The position numbers were made by a program, and so were the translations under genes. The notes under the pieces were generated by a model. That model saw only the letters and a program-made list of their open reading frames with translations, was not told the origin of the DNA and searched no databases. A DNA stretch of 64,000 bases from Phycomyces nitens (lineage: Eukaryota > Mucoromycota > Mucoromycetes > Mucorales > Phycomycetaceae), in the NCBI GenBank assembly GCA_022702545.1, contig JAHRBC010000003.1, forward strand, positions 3,906,001 through 3,970,000, in the 5' to 3' direction. Shown here piece after piece: positions 1 through 12,259 of this stretch; position 1 is the first letter of the stretch; every line of letters starts with the position of its first letter.

Positions 1-749
1 GCCTCCCGAGCCAGGCTGATGCAGATGTATTTGAAGACAGCATGAGGAATGTGATGGAGCGACTACGAACCCAAGTCGGCAAGTCATTTGTCAATCTGGT
101 TGCATTGTTTAACGTAAGGAAGGAATCCAAAGACTGTTTAATGATTGAGCTATAGGTATCGAGTGTCTACGAGGCATCCAGAGGGGATCCTTATTGCGAA
201 TTTATTCTTGATCCCTCTCATCTCTCTGTCTGTTCTTGTATTCAAGGCGATGAAAAGCAGCGTCTAGGTAAGGAAAGATAGACGATGGGTATCGAAGCGG
301 CGACGGGAAGTTTGAATATATTTGAAAGTGACCGCCTACTCTAGCTGCCGACCTCGTGGTAATGGAGTATAATGCCAGGCTAGAAAAAATAGCATTCGAG
401 TACAACGAGTTAAATGACAGGCAATTTGGGGTTAGCTATCAGCCTGGCTTTATTTTCTTTCCCGTGGGACAGTATAAGCAGCACTATCTGAGTGGATTTG
501 ACTGGTAAAGGAACCATTTGGTAGACAATCATCTGATACTTCTTTTATATTAGTTTCCATCCCAACAAGTGCGCCAATCAGATTATGGCCATTGTGCTAT
601 GGAATGTATGTAGCTCTAGCTCTGCAATCATAATTACTTAGCAGTTTTTTTAGAACATGTTCTCTACTCCTAAAGAAAAGACTATCCAGTACACACTCGA
701 CAATATCACCATCCAATGTCCTGGCCCTGATCGACCATACTTACAATAG
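1..749 (+). CDS. Phospholipase B-like SGNH/GDSL lipase, 3' part (5' end outside window)
   Basis: Partial gene; the reading frame enters at base 3. Exons I read are 1-113, 156-267, 345-504, 554-605 and 654-749, with introns of 42, 77, 49 and 48 nt. The joined protein shows SFVNLVALFN, then a cysteine pair in VCSCIQGDEK, then SGFDCFHPNKCANQIMA followed by LWNNMF. The D-x-x-H of FDCFHP matches the catalytic Asp/His block V of the SGNH hydrolase fold, and the NLV...CSC...LWNNM pattern matches the phospholipase B1 (membrane-associated GDSL lipase) family, which cleaves acyl chains from phospholipids and lysophospholipids. The catalytic GDS serine block lies upstream of the window. A poly(A) signal AATAAA is at 773-778. 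The family is well supported; substrate and secretion cannot be judged from this part. Confidence 0.82.
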
Positions 750-866
750 CCAATTCCTAAAAACACATATGAATAAAGAGCGCGTAACGTTACACGTCGG
801 TGTATATCTTTATTTTTTTTAATTAATGTTTGTCCTCATTTTTGTTCTACATCTTCTTCTTCATTA

Positions 867-1607
867 ATGTTTCGCTCTCGCACACGGACCCTTGACGAGC
901 CACAGTCGTCTCTCACCTCAGGCATGGCCTCAATTGTCAGCGGAAAGCCTTGCCAGCCATCTCCACCCCTCACCCCTCAAGATGTCCCAGAAGACTACTT
1001 TAAACATCATGACCTGACAATCCAGGCTCCAGTCTCACCCATACAAACACCAGTTGATCTGAAAAGACAAATAAATGCAGAACCCCTCACACTCGAAGCA
1101 GTCTCGGCCATAATTGCCTCTGCTGTCCAAATGTCCACATCTGGAGGTGCTCCATCTTCACTGTCTTCTGGACTGGCTTCAATTGTGCCCAAGGATGCCT
1201 CATCGACCCACACAGAAGAACCCAAACCAAGTCGGAGAAGGTTCTTCTCAATTGGCTGGAAATCAAAGAGCCAGGACAAACAGGTCCATCGAGATATCAG
1301 CGATGAGACCAGCCAGACAAGTGGATCCTCTAGAGAATCTACCAATGGCTCCCCTCGTTCCTCTTCTGCCTCGGCCAATTCTCCTTACAATTCACCCCGT
1401 CCCAATGATACCTTACCGCTTCCAGATTCAGAATTCCACACAAACCCAAACTTGCCGGATGACGGTCGGGATGAGCTCATCTACCGAGGCATACAGATCA
1501 AAGAAATCAAGACCACCCTAAAGACAATGGTGATTCCTGATCATGTTCGCAATCCTCTAAATCATATCAAGCTAGAACGGCCAGGATTTGCTCGCATTAA
1601 TTACTAA
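867..1607 (+). CDS. Hypothetical Ser/Pro/Thr-rich protein, 246 aa
   Basis: Single-exon ORF starting 117 bp after the lipase stop and ending 167 bp before the next gene, all on the same strand. I do not recognise a family. Most of the protein is low-complexity, rich in Ser, Pro and Thr, so probably disordered. Two related phrases, SSLTSGMASIV near residue 20 and SSLSSGLASIV near residue 100, form an internal repeat. A basic patch, RRRFFSIGWKSKSQ, follows. The last 50 residues (DELIYRGIQIKEIKTTLKTMVIPDHVRNP) look more ordered and are the best place to seek homologs. The ATG at 867 is the first in frame after a T-rich leader. The ORF opened on the opposite strand here is a shadow. Confidence 0.6.
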   Translation: MFRSRTRTLDEPQSSLTSGMASIVSGKPCQPSPPLTPQDVPEDYFKHHDLTIQAPVSPIQTPVDLKRQINAEPLTLEAVSAIIASAVQMSTSGGAPSSLSSGLASIVPKDASSTHTEEPKPSRRRFFSIGWKSKSQDKQVHRDISDETSQTSGSSRESTNGSPRSSSASANSPYNSPRPNDTLPLPDSEFHTNPNLPDDGRDELIYRGIQIKEIKTTLKTMVIPDHVRNPLNHIKLERPGFARINY

Positions 1608-1774
1608 ACTTTCACCTATCTCCAACTGTATAAATATAATTGTGTTTTTTTATTTTATTTTATTTTTATTTTATTTTTATTTTATATATAAATTGTCCCT
1701 TTCTCATAAGACGGCGGGACTTGCTTTTTCATACTCCATAGTTCCTCTTCTCTTTCTTTTTTGTCAAGACGTCA

Positions 1775-4700
1775 ATGGGTCTCAAAGAGATTGCTCGCTC
1801 TGCTAGTCAATCAATAAAGAATGCCACGGCAGATTCCGATGGCCAGGCTACTCTGGATGTCATTGAGAAATATCTCGATGAACAGACTAGCTCTGGAACA
1901 GACAATCCTGCCCAAAGCCCTGGCGACAATGCCATTGACAAACTGTCGACCGAACTCATTGCCTTGTTCGGTCAGACTGCTATTCCACTCAAGGATGCTG
2001 CAGCCGTATCAAGCAGCCCTGAAGCTGTCCTCACTCACAATCAACATTACTTGATCCTATGTTTTGTTCATCACTTGCTGCCAATCCTCAAATCTCCCCG
2101 TATCTTCCAGGACTGGTGGGATCCTGTTCTCAAACCGATCCTAACCACAGCGCCTTACACAGACCAAATAAAAAAAGAAGCACGCGAAATTGTGTCAGAC
2201 TGCCTTATTGTCGAGCAACAACAATGTCGAAAGAATCCTTTGGCTGAGCCAAAATATTGTCGCTTTATCGTCGATCAGTATCTTGCATGGGCAGAAAGCT
2301 ATCACGAACGTGAAGAGATTAATCTTGAAGAGCTCGAAAAGAGCACTGGGATAAATGAGACAGATAGGATGAAGATGCAACATCAGGCATTGCTAGATCT
2401 CGAGCAAGACGAATGGTCAAAGAACCTAAAAGTGATCCTTTTAACCTTGGGTGCTGACCAGCCAAAGGTAGGATGGACAAATGTAAAGGCCAAATTGGAC
2501 TAAGCATGATTGTTGCGGGAGTCTTTAGCCATTCTTTATGCTGCTTAATGAGTACTTTCTTTCGAGTAAACATCGGCTTCAGATCGTGTATTTGTTGAGT
2601 GAATTCATGCTACGCAAGGTAACATGCACAATTCTGCTGTCCATCACTAAATGCACCTCTTTATAAGCGTACCCATTTGCATGAAATACTAGAAACACCT
2701 CTTTTCAATTCCATGTTGCAATCATTGATGGTAAGAACTATTGGGGTTTTGGCTAGTAATATTCATGCACTAGTTTATGTTGATAGTATGACAACTCGAC
2801 TACTCTGATCGCCATCTCGGTAACCAACATGATCATGCTCCTTCCTCGGATATGTACCTCTCTACCTCCTTTCCTTCCAAAGCTGTTTTATATTTTTGCC
2901 AGAGCTCTTTGCTGGGATCAGTTACGAGATATGCGCAAGAATAAGTCCCCCAAAGGATACACATCTGAAGACAGGTCAACCTCTCAACAAGAACACGATA
3001 ACTGGGACTGTGTTGGTAAGACTTCCTTTTTTTATCTATCTATCTATGTAAAGATGCTATGTACACCGAGCTTATTATTTTTATACATAAAAGACTATAC
3101 ATTTTCGAAACTGTCTGCTCCACCTTCAAATCCTCAGACTGGGCCTTTTTTTACTTCCCTGTATGGTCTATATCCATGCAATTTCCTTTGCTTCCTTCAC
3201 AAGCCTTATGGATACTTTAAAACAAACGATTTTAACTTGCCAGAAGAATTTGATGAGGAGACATTCAGAACACGGACCATGGTGTGTATAACACTAGAGA
3301 AAATAACCTGATCTGATGTTTCTATTATTTCCTTTAATTTGCAGTTACAAGTAACACGACACATGTTGCATCCTAATCTGGTCTCAATGGATCCTGAGAC
3401 AGAACTAACAGATAGATCGCGTTGGATGAAAATGGAACCTCCGGATGTGATTGCACAGATTATGAGTCTTGATTTGACTAATGCTGCTTCTCGTGTGGCA
3501 TTTAGTGCCGGAAACGAACGAGTTAATTATCAGCCACAAGACCTTTTGGATGAGACTTTGTGGGCTCAAACAGGCAAGCTTACCCGTTTATCCAAAGATG
3601 AGGCTATCCCGGAAGAAAAAGAAAAGGAAGAAGAGGTCGAAAAGAACGAGTCGGATGTAGAGACTCTGGAACACACACCAGAGGAAGAAAATACTGAAGA
3701 GATAAATGCAGAAAAGGTGAATGGAGACAGCCAAGACGAAACACCAAATACAGAAGAAGAAGAAGAAGAAGAAGATGGGGCTATCAAGCTGAATCCAACT
3801 CAAAATATAAAGCCAAAACCAATGATTTCCAACATCATTCAAGTTCACCGAGCTTTGAAGAGTGGTGTCGAAGTACTTGTTGGCGATGATATATGGGTAA
3901 GTCAAAAAGTCATTACAAAAGAAATATATATATATAAAAAGGCAATTAAGATATGTCATAAAAGGATGCTGGCCTTGAGCGACTGTCCTCCCCGCCACTT
4001 TCTGGCGTCAACACGCCTCGACTAGAAGACCATGCTGTATCAACAAACACTACAAATTCTGAAATCTCAAAAGAGGCTCCCAAAAACCTTCCTGAAACAA
4101 GGCATTTGGTTGCTGCCTTGAAGCGTGAAGTGCTTTTGTTGAGAAATGAACTCAATTTTGAGCTCTTTCTCAAGCAGCAGCATCTTCAACATATTGGGCG
4201 CTTGCACCGGGAGCATGTCTTGGACAGCTCAGTTGAGGCAGAGAGACAACAGCTGGTAAGATACCTGGCAATATTTTATTATAAGAAACAAGTACCAACT
4301 GCAAACAATCATTCTTCTAGTACAATACAACACGCATGTTGAAAGCACAATTGAAGCAAACTACAGATACGCTGGAGAAACTAAAGATGGAATCTGCAAT
4401 GACAAAACAAAAGCATATCAAGTGGGAAGACGAACAATCTGGAAAATTGCGAGGCTATCGTGAGATGCGCAAAGATTGGCAGCATCAAGCAGATGCTGCA
4501 CAATTGCAGTTGACTGAATACGAAAGACTGTTGGCAGAACAAAAGACACAGCTAGAAGAAGCTCGGCAAAAGTAAGTTGCTAAATATACATAATATATAC
4601 ATGTGGAAATCATAAATATAAAATGGCTACTAACTTGTATGAAAGGGCTTTTGATTTAGAAAACGAGTTGTCTATAATTCAACCAGAACTGGAAAGAATG

Positions 4701-5441
4701 TCAGAGTATGAGCATCGTGTAGAGCAATTAACACAGCAGATGCTTCTTTGGTGAGTCTAGACCTATTGAAATATAAATACTTATATAATATTGGCAGGGA
4801 GGAAGATACCGCTGATCTGAAGAAACAGAAACAATACATTGATCAACTGTTATCTCAATCATGGAGTATGGAGGAGCTAGTGGCTAGTCTTCAAGCAGAA
4901 AATCGCGAATTAGAAGGCAAGAAGAGGTAATGAATAATAATGTTTATTTGCTTGTAATAACATTAGGATTTCCACTAGTCAACGAGAGGAAGAAATCAAT
5001 ACCCTTGGACGGAAAATTAAAGAGTATCAGATGAAATTGAAGACAAATGTTTCTATAGATGACAAGGTAAGCTTGGACAATATCTATACTTACCCTAAAC
5101 CCAGAATAACTTTGATCTTTTTATTAGTCTGAACGAGTGTCTCATAAAAGAGAAATTGATGAGCTCTATACAGCCATGAGAGCTCTACAGGAGAGAGTCC
5201 AAACATTAGAGGTGAGGTCTATTTGATATATTAACAAAATCTTACATTTTAATTTTGATAGATGGACCGTATGGAATGGGAAGCTCAAAAGGAGGCTATG
5301 AATCATGCTATAAAGTCTGACGAGTGTAAAGATGAATTGATGTCTGAATCAGAGAGTCCTCAGTCTCCTGTTCTCACAGAATCACCTTCAACTCATGAAA
5401 TGATTGATATAATCCCTTCTTCTGATGCTCTTGATGAATAG
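1775..5441 (+). CDS. tsc1: Hamartin (TSC1 tumour-suppressor homolog), about 984 aa
   Basis: Thirteen exons keep frame throughout: 1775-2467, 2529-2618, 2668-2730, 2787-3015, 3094-3281, 3345-3896, 3965-4255, 4321-4571, 4646-4750, 4798-4926, 4967-5066, 5128-5211 and 5262-5441. Hamartin signatures appear in order. The N-terminal helical part has FFMLLNEYFLSSKHRLQ, HLHEILETPLFNSMLQSLM, TNMIMLLPRICTSLPPFLPKLF and FFTSLYGLYPCNFLCFL. A Glu-rich disordered stretch follows (about residues 410-460). The C-terminal coiled coil begins with LLLRNELNFELFLKQQHLQHIGRLHREH. In the family, TSC1 stabilises TSC2, the GAP that switches off Rheb and so restrains TORC1. TSC2 is not in this window. The ATG at 1775 gives MGLKEIARSAS and is the natural start. 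Family assignment is strong; individual splice sites are hand-read. Confidence 0.9.
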
Positions 5442-5902
5442 ATGTCTTTATTTCCTCACTCTACATTTATATAAATACATACATATATATAATTGCTCCC
5501 TTTCTAGCCTTATCTTTATATCCCGAAAATGTATTCCTACCCTTCCCGTCGTCTTTTTTACAGTAAAATATATTAATTCTTTTAAATAAACATGATCAAT
5601 GTGCCTGTCAGCATAAATTGAAGATATTTATACCAAAGTTCATGTTCGGGAGTATTAATAAGAATATATTTACTTGACGATTACTATAATATTTCAATAG
5701 TTTGCCATAAAAAGATAATATACATGGCCACTATTAAAGCATTGAGCGATTCGAGAAATTTCAAGAGGTGTAAATGGAAAGGATGTCTTTACATTGATCT
5801 TACTTTTAATGTATACAAGAAATCTATCTAGGAATATATAATTACAACGTATGTTTTTTGTAAACTATATAATAAAACCAAGACATTTATTTGATATGGT
5901 AT
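5442..5902. other. Intergenic, 3' flank of TSC1
   Basis: AT-rich spacer with several possible poly(A) signals, for example AATAAA around 5585. I see no coding or structured element. It ends where homology to the neighbouring decayed Tc1/mariner copy begins. Confidence 0.5.
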
Positions 5903-7080
5903 AGGTTCCCTTTTTACTTATCCACTATTTGGTCAGATATTCTCTCAACTGATTTATTATTGTAGATTGAATCAATCTTAACAAACATCATCACCCAAGC
6001 TATTTCGGCTGTTATTCGTTGTACTCAAGTTAGGTCGTTTTTTATGACCAGTTAAGAACATCTTAAGTTTGTCTTTATATATTTTTGACATTGGAGTTTT
6101 ATATGGTTTATCACTATCCTCTTGGATTTATAGCTAATAAGCTCATTATATTGGATATCATAAGATGCCTGGGATTAGTCTCGGAAGATGCTGAGATATT
6201 GGTTTGAATCTACACTGTCATGTAGAAAGACAAGACAGCACCTCCAATTCAAATGCTTTTCCATACTGACACGTAGGGTACTTGAGTGAGTATAGGTAAC
6301 TGGTTACGAGGCTACTGTGAGAAAGGACGCTCGAGTTATCTAGTGTTTATGGCCGGGTTACTAGCTAGCAATGGTTATTATTCCAATTGGAGGCGTGGTA
6401 ACGAGGGACAATAAACTACTGTTAAGAGGATGCGTTCTCGAGACAATAGAGCTGCACTCAGTAAGGGTTGGGATGCGTCAAATAATATTTATGACTAGGC
6501 GTATGGGGATGAGAATCAGTTGTCAAAATATAGAAAATAGGAAAAGTGTTTTTAACGAGGTAAAAGAGTTGTCTTTATTATTCTTCACCAAACTTCCTCT
6601 GTTATGGCCTCCTCTGCCTTCGCACCTATTCATCTACTTCTCCTTCTTTGTACTCCGCCCTACTTCGCCTGGCCTTCTGCTTCAAGGTGGCGGCCACCAA
6701 CCATCACGCCCACCGTATCAATACCATAACTAATTTTCCGTATCCTTGGATTTTTGGTCTGAAGCAGTCTAAAAAGCACTTTTTGTCAGGATTTATTTCC
6801 AACTTCTGTTTGTATATTGCGGTGAGGGTCTTATATCTCCCTATCCAAGACTTTTTATTTTATAGACTGGGCTTTGTAATATTTTACAATATACGTCAGA
6901 ATGTTTTTTATCAACATTAAGACTGTGAATTCTAGAAATATAAATCCTTTTCTTAGTAACCGAGTGCTTAGTGTAATTATAGAGAAGACATGTTTAAACA
7001 AGTAAAGAGAGAAAACCATCAAGTGTAACAACAAGTATAGTTGTGGATAAAGAACTCAATACTTATTAGGCCACCCTGCT
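5903..7080 (-). mobile_element. Decayed Tc1/mariner-like element (third copy of the family found in the inverted-repeat arms)
   Basis: From about 5903 (GGTATAGGTTCCC) the sequence tracks the inner end of the large inverted-repeat arms (GATAGGTACCTTGTGC at about 35270), including TTGGTCAGA..TCTCTCAAC and the piece encoding YIAVRVLYLPIQDFLFYRL at about 6810-6880. In the arms this sequence is a degenerate Tc1 transposase in the antisense sense, so the transposase here lies on the minus strand. Near 7045-7080, CTTATTAGGCCACCCTG reads on the minus strand as CAGGGTGGCCTAATAAG, which resembles a Tc1-type terminal repeat. No intact ORF remains and I found no matching terminus at the other end, so it is probably truncated. 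Confidence 0.6.
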
Positions 7081-8285
7081 TTTGGCAATGTAAAATAGAT
7101 GAGATGTTTCAAGAGAGTTTATTTTGTAGCGTATATAAAGTCAAATCAATTCAATAATCGTACAAAATGGTAAGTGTGTATTCCTTTTCCTTTTCCTTTC
7201 CCAACACCAACTTTCTTTCTTTGCTCGGTATAACTCTTTTTTTTTTTTACTTTGTTCAGCTTCATTGTCAAATCTTAATATATTTCCTACATTCAGTTTC
7301 TTGAATATTTTGTAATTTGGACGTCTAGAAAAAAAAATATATTAGTCCATGTTCTTAATATTCATCATAAAAGTAGATACTTACCATTCAAATTGTATTG
7401 AGGGTGTTATCACAACATTTTCTACTGAGCAAATCTTTCTAGAGAGCACGTTTTCTATGGAGGGTGCATTTTTAGCATATTTGTGAAGAGCGTCTTTAAC
7501 ACTTGTTTACGGTATGTCTTCACCCAGGATTGACTCTTAAACTGTCGGGATATTCAAAACAGTGAGCCTTTATTCAAGGCTGGGCCTTTACCTTTTTGAC
7601 TCTTCTTGACAGCAGGTCTTTAGCTTTGAATCTTCCCCATTTATTTAAACTTTTTGTTGACGGTGGGTCTGTATCCTTGGTTGAGCTGGACTTGAGTTTT
7701 AGGAATATATTGTTGATTCCTGTTCATACACTGGCTGAAGTATGGGCAGATTATGTTCTTCTTTATTGGTGCTATAGATTACTGTAGACGATACCTTAAT
7801 TTTTAGTATAGACGGTGTAAACAGGACAGACTGGAAAAAAGGGTAATACAATCCACCACAGCCACCAGCAGGACCAGCAGGACCAGCAAGGCTACCAACA
7901 AAGTGAAAGGAAACCACCAACTGAAGCCATGTGTCACTCGAGCGATGTGCACATCACAATGGGCTGGACAATCAACAGCAGAAAAATGACCAGACTTGGT
8001 TGATCCAAGACCCTATATAGGCGCAAAGGCACTGTAAGTCTTTGGGTAAGATATGTACGACTAGCGTACTTAATGGCCTTCAATTAGCTAGAGCCATTCC
8101 TCACTATCACGGGTGTTCTCCAAATGATTTCCTCTTGTAGAATATAAGCCGGGATATACGAACTAAAATAGACTGATATAGTTAGTATCTAACGTAGCAT
8201 GGAATCCAGTATAATGGCACAAATACTTATATTAAGGATTATCCTTGATACTGTCACAATCAGATATATCTTAGGACAATACCAT
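7081..8285. other. Non-coding region with an orphan TATA/ATG/intron-like motif
   Basis: No gene supported. At 7131-7258 there is a promoter-like series: GTATATAAAG, then ATGGTAAGTGTG at 7167, then a long pyrimidine tract ending in TTGTTCAG. This resembles the 5' end of a gene with an intron directly after the start codon, but no ORF follows. Around 7860-7890 there is a short CCAGCAGGA triplet repeat. The rest is unremarkable AT-rich DNA. Confidence 0.35.
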
Positions 8286-9853
8286 TTAGTGCTGTATCAC
8301 TGCTTAGGTTCACACTGTTCAGTTGGGAGCGTCCTTGTAGATTGTTGGTAGCCTATATAAGTCTTCCGGTGTTAGTGGTGTCAGTATGGAGTGTATTACT
8401 CTTGATTTTTTGGTGAGACGGATGATTTGTATATGGTCTTGATTGTAGTAGAGGTCTAAGTATTCCTTTACTAAGGACTAGCGAGATAGTGAGGTTCTGG
8501 GCTGAATTTTCTTGAGTTGAAAGTTTCCTTTGTTTTCGGTGATATCTTTGGAATTTTTGTACCAGTAAAATTGGTTACGGATGATGTCTTGAGAATGGAT
8601 ACGGTATATTGATTATGGCTTGAATGTTTCAGGACCTAGCAAAGAGATACTTGGGTATACTGGTCTTGATCATGCTCTAGGATGGCAGCAACAGAAATAA
8701 CCAGTCATCATTCACCTCAAGGAGGTTGGAATGGACTCTGACTACAGTTTTCTTGTATTCCTTGCAACTTTCTATATATTCTGTTCTTTCTCTCTCAGTG
8801 ACAAGTAGTGCATTGGCCCTACCAGCGGATTTACCATAATCCAAAAAATAGACTCATTATAGTCCAGGAAGAACTAATCAGAACCTAGACGCAACCTTAC
8901 AAGATTTTGTAAGAGCCGGAAAAGGTCATCCAAAGATTCTAAAAGAATCCATCATAGAGACCAGCCCGTTCGGTCCAAATATAACAGCTTAATAACCACT
9001 TTCCCCTCTCGGCATATATTTACCCTGGCTCAAGTACAAAACCCAAGCAACCAAGACATGATAACCAGATTTTCCAGACAAATCCCCAGCCATAAATGAC
9101 TTGTAAAACCGTTCTAGAGACTTAGCCAACAGAACCACAATGTCCTAACCAAAACCAGAAACAAATACCTCGGCAGCCCAATGCGTACCAGAATCATCTC
9201 TTCCAAATCTCAACCTTAGACTCGGAGGGAAGTCAACAAGAAAAGTACGAACAGAAAGGTTGACTCAACTCTACAGTAGTAAAAGCACCACCCTCAAAAG
9301 TAGGCAAACGGAAGGTACAAGAGGAAACTAGGATCGGAAACCAGTCTTGCACCACCGGATGCGACTCCAATATAGACCTCTACAATCTACCTTCTCTCTA
9401 CTCTCTATGCCAAGTCAAGAACTTAGAACCAAACCGAGAGGTGAAACATGGTATCAACCTCTGAAGAGAGCAATAAACCATTTGGCTTGAGTCTGTATCA
9501 GTAGAAACCAAACGTAAATAGGCTTCCCCATAGCTTAACTGAAAAAGATGATGTGAATGATCACAAATACCAACATAAAAGTAGTATGAAAGGTCCGGTT
9601 ACTTGAGAATCTTCATGAAGCTTCAGAAGCTTCCGGATCTACCTTTGCTACATGCCGTGTCTGACTAAAACCAAAGCTAACAGACCGATGATGTGTCCAC
9701 TTGGTGAACTGTACAAGCCTTTTATCCAGATATCAAAAATTAAGAATGATCGGTTTCGCAGATTCCTTACTGCAATCTAGACTCAATAGCAAACGCGAGC
9801 CCAGACGCCACTAGCCAACTATCTTTATTTAGAAATCATTGATTATCTTTTGA

Positions 9854-10432
9854 TCAGAGGGGGTACTTTAGGGATCTCGTAGGATTCTCCTTAGAGCCGA
9901 GTTCCTTTCCCTTATCGGCAGATCCAGCAACCGGGTACTTGGAATCAAAGCGAGAAGCGTTCCTCTTGGATCGCGAAGGCTTGTTAACACCAGTCGTCTC
10001 GGGGTTTTTATCAGCATCTTTTACCATTTTGCTGCTGGATGCAGCAACAGGTTTGGGAGCCTTGGAAGTCTTTCCCTTATTATGGTTGGCTGCAACAACA
10101 GGTGGTGGCTTTGAAAAAGTACAATTTTTGGCAGTATTATCTCTCTCAATGGTAAGATCCACAGGGTTGAACACCTCTGCAAACATGTTATTGGGCCCAG
10201 TAATTCTTCTCAACATTCTTACGGTGGCAGATCTTGTTTTGTCAAAGACCTTTTGACTGGCGGGTGAAATGATCTTGAAGCGACCCTGTGGTCCGGTAGA
10301 CACAACGGGGTGTCCCTCAATCTCATCACCCCTGCCGACACCTGTATTTAGCCCTTGCATACAAGGTTGCCCCTGCTTCTGATCCAGTGCCTCGGAATTG
10401 CTGTCTTCATTGCAAGGCAGCTCCTGAGACAA
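9854..10432 (-). CDS. Unclassified repeat-borne ORF, 192 aa (left copy)
   Basis: Intact ORF inside the duplication arm, differing from the right-arm copy at only two residues I can see (V/A and R/K near residues 87-96). I do not recognise the family. The N-terminal half carries FKIISPASQKVFDKTRSATV and MLRRITGPNNMF. The C-terminal half is Lys/Ser/Pro-rich and basic (SKMVKDADKNPET, KPSRSKRNASRF), as in nucleic-acid-binding gag/ORF1-type proteins. The frame upstream of its first Met stays partly open through a stop, so this is probably the 3' part of a longer broken gene. Retroelement origin is inference only. Confidence 0.45.
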   Translation of the reverse strand: MSQELPCNEDSNSEALDQKQGQPCMQGLNTGVGRGDEIEGHPVVSTGPQGRFKIISPASQKVFDKTRSATVRMLRRITGPNNMFAEVFNPVDLTIERDNTAKNCTFSKPPPVVAANHNKGKTSKAPKPVAASSSKMVKDADKNPETTGVNKPSRSKRNASRFDSKYPVAGSADKGKELGSKENPTRSLKYPL

Positions 10433-10769
10433 GAATTATCCAGCCAACATCGATCCGTAATTGTTGACACTTGAACCATAGTTAGCAGCCTGTTACGGCA
10501 CACGGGCGGGACCTTTGTTTGTCTCAAAGTCCATACATACATACTGGCTGGGATGGACCAAAAAGGCTGTCAGTCGGCACCTATTTGCGGGCGAGAACCA
10601 CGAGATCTTCGCAACAAGAGGCATCAGGCATCATCGCATCGTTGTTTTTGGAGGCCATCGGAATACTGTAAACTCCTATGGATCCGGAATAATATGTGGA
10701 AAGATAATTTCCAAAAATCTCACCAAGTGGGAGAAATCTTTGTGGTGTGAGCTCTTAATTTGAACTTAT

Positions 10770-11260
10770 AATGACATCGTCAAAGACATCATTGATATCC
10801 AGTGTCAGTCTCCAGCGGCTCAAAAAGAGTCTCAGAAACGATCTCGCAACCGCAAGGCACTCCTTGCTCGAAATCTTGGAGATCATCAACCGACTAGTCC
10901 ATCGGTTGGAATCCATCCAGGTTTTCAGGACACACAGGATTCAGGAAAATTCTGTGCTCATCAGATGAGCATATATTTTTCCATCAGTACCAGTCATACC
11001 GTCGGTTGGGAGAAGTATAAAGAAAATGACATTATCTTTTACAAAAGAGTAGCAGTGGTGTGGGATATATTCCCGAAAATCTGCGGCAAAGGATGAAGAA
11101 GAGTCCCATACATCAATGAAAGCTGCATACAAGGACGAACCAGCAGGTTTCAAAGAATCCGCACAGTTTACCACATGGTCAAGGGTTGTCTTGTTGCTGT
11201 ATTTAATGTGACCTTTGATCAGACCTTCATCATCAAAGCTCGTATCGTTGACTGTGGCAG
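10770..11260 (-). pseudogene. Broken coding frame in left duplication arm (247-bp deletion)
   Basis: Minus-strand counterpart of the frame at 37311-38050. It reads NCADSLKPAGSSLYAAFID then SSSSFAADFREYIPHHCYSF up to GKIYAHL, where the left arm lacks 247 bp relative to the right arm. Beyond the deletion the frame is shifted and interrupted. The remaining 77-codon ORF (10941-11174) is a fragment. Family unknown; probably the upstream part of the same repeat-borne protein as the 192-codon ORF. Confidence 0.45.
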
Positions 11261-12259
11261 CGTCTATCCCGGGTGCAGGGAGATGTCTTCAAGAAGGTCT
11301 GGCCATGCTAAAAGTAAAGAGCAGAGAAGAAGCGGCTAAATTTCTCATGTAAATAATAAGACAAAACGGGGCAGGTATTATGTATAGTCATTTGACTAGC
11401 AAAAGTGCATTATAAAACTTGGGATATATTTTAGAATAAACGACTTGAGAAACAAGGAAAAAAAAGAAGACGGTCAAGGCGCCTCTTTTTATAAGCAATG
11501 ACTGTTCTGCAATCGCATCATCAATATTCTTAGATTAACTACAAAACAAATGGATTGAAAAAGAGCATGCTTATTTCTATATTCTACTGCTTCTAACAAT
11601 GGTTTGTAGGAACCAAATCATGATTTGTGGAAACCAAGGTGATGGGATTGATCTATTGCCTGTAATTAACTCCATGTCAAAATGAATGGTGTGTTAGAGT
11701 ATTCAATTGACTGTAAATAAAAAGTAGTATTTGAGAAAGTAGAGAGGTAAAGAAGTAGAGAAAACTAGACTTGTTGGTGTTCCTGTAGCATTAAATAGTC
11801 CAAGAAGAGCGATTTTATGCTATATTTTGTTACGCCGAAATGGTCCGTGCGTTATTTGGAAAGGAACATTTGGAACACACAAATATCTTGACAGTCACTT
11901 GAAAGTCTGCTTTAATAATTAGCCGAGAAAAAGGGTAATCTGGACAAGCAGAATCAACTGTAATATCCACTGCAATATATGAAAGCCCAACTTAACAAGA
12001 CTATTCCATTTCAAAAAAGCTCAAAATATGATATTGTAGTAAAAGAAAGTTTGTGAATTATGTGGCATTTAGCTCTATTGTCTTGACTACAAATAAAACT
12101 TGTGTAATTTAATTAAGAACTTGGAGACTCCTTGTTGTAGTAATAAATCATCTCAATATTTGTCAAATCAAGGAAATAACTTCTCTAGTCTAACTATTGT
12201 ATTTTGCCTACTTTTGTTCAATAGAGCATGTCTAGAAACATATATATATATATATATAG

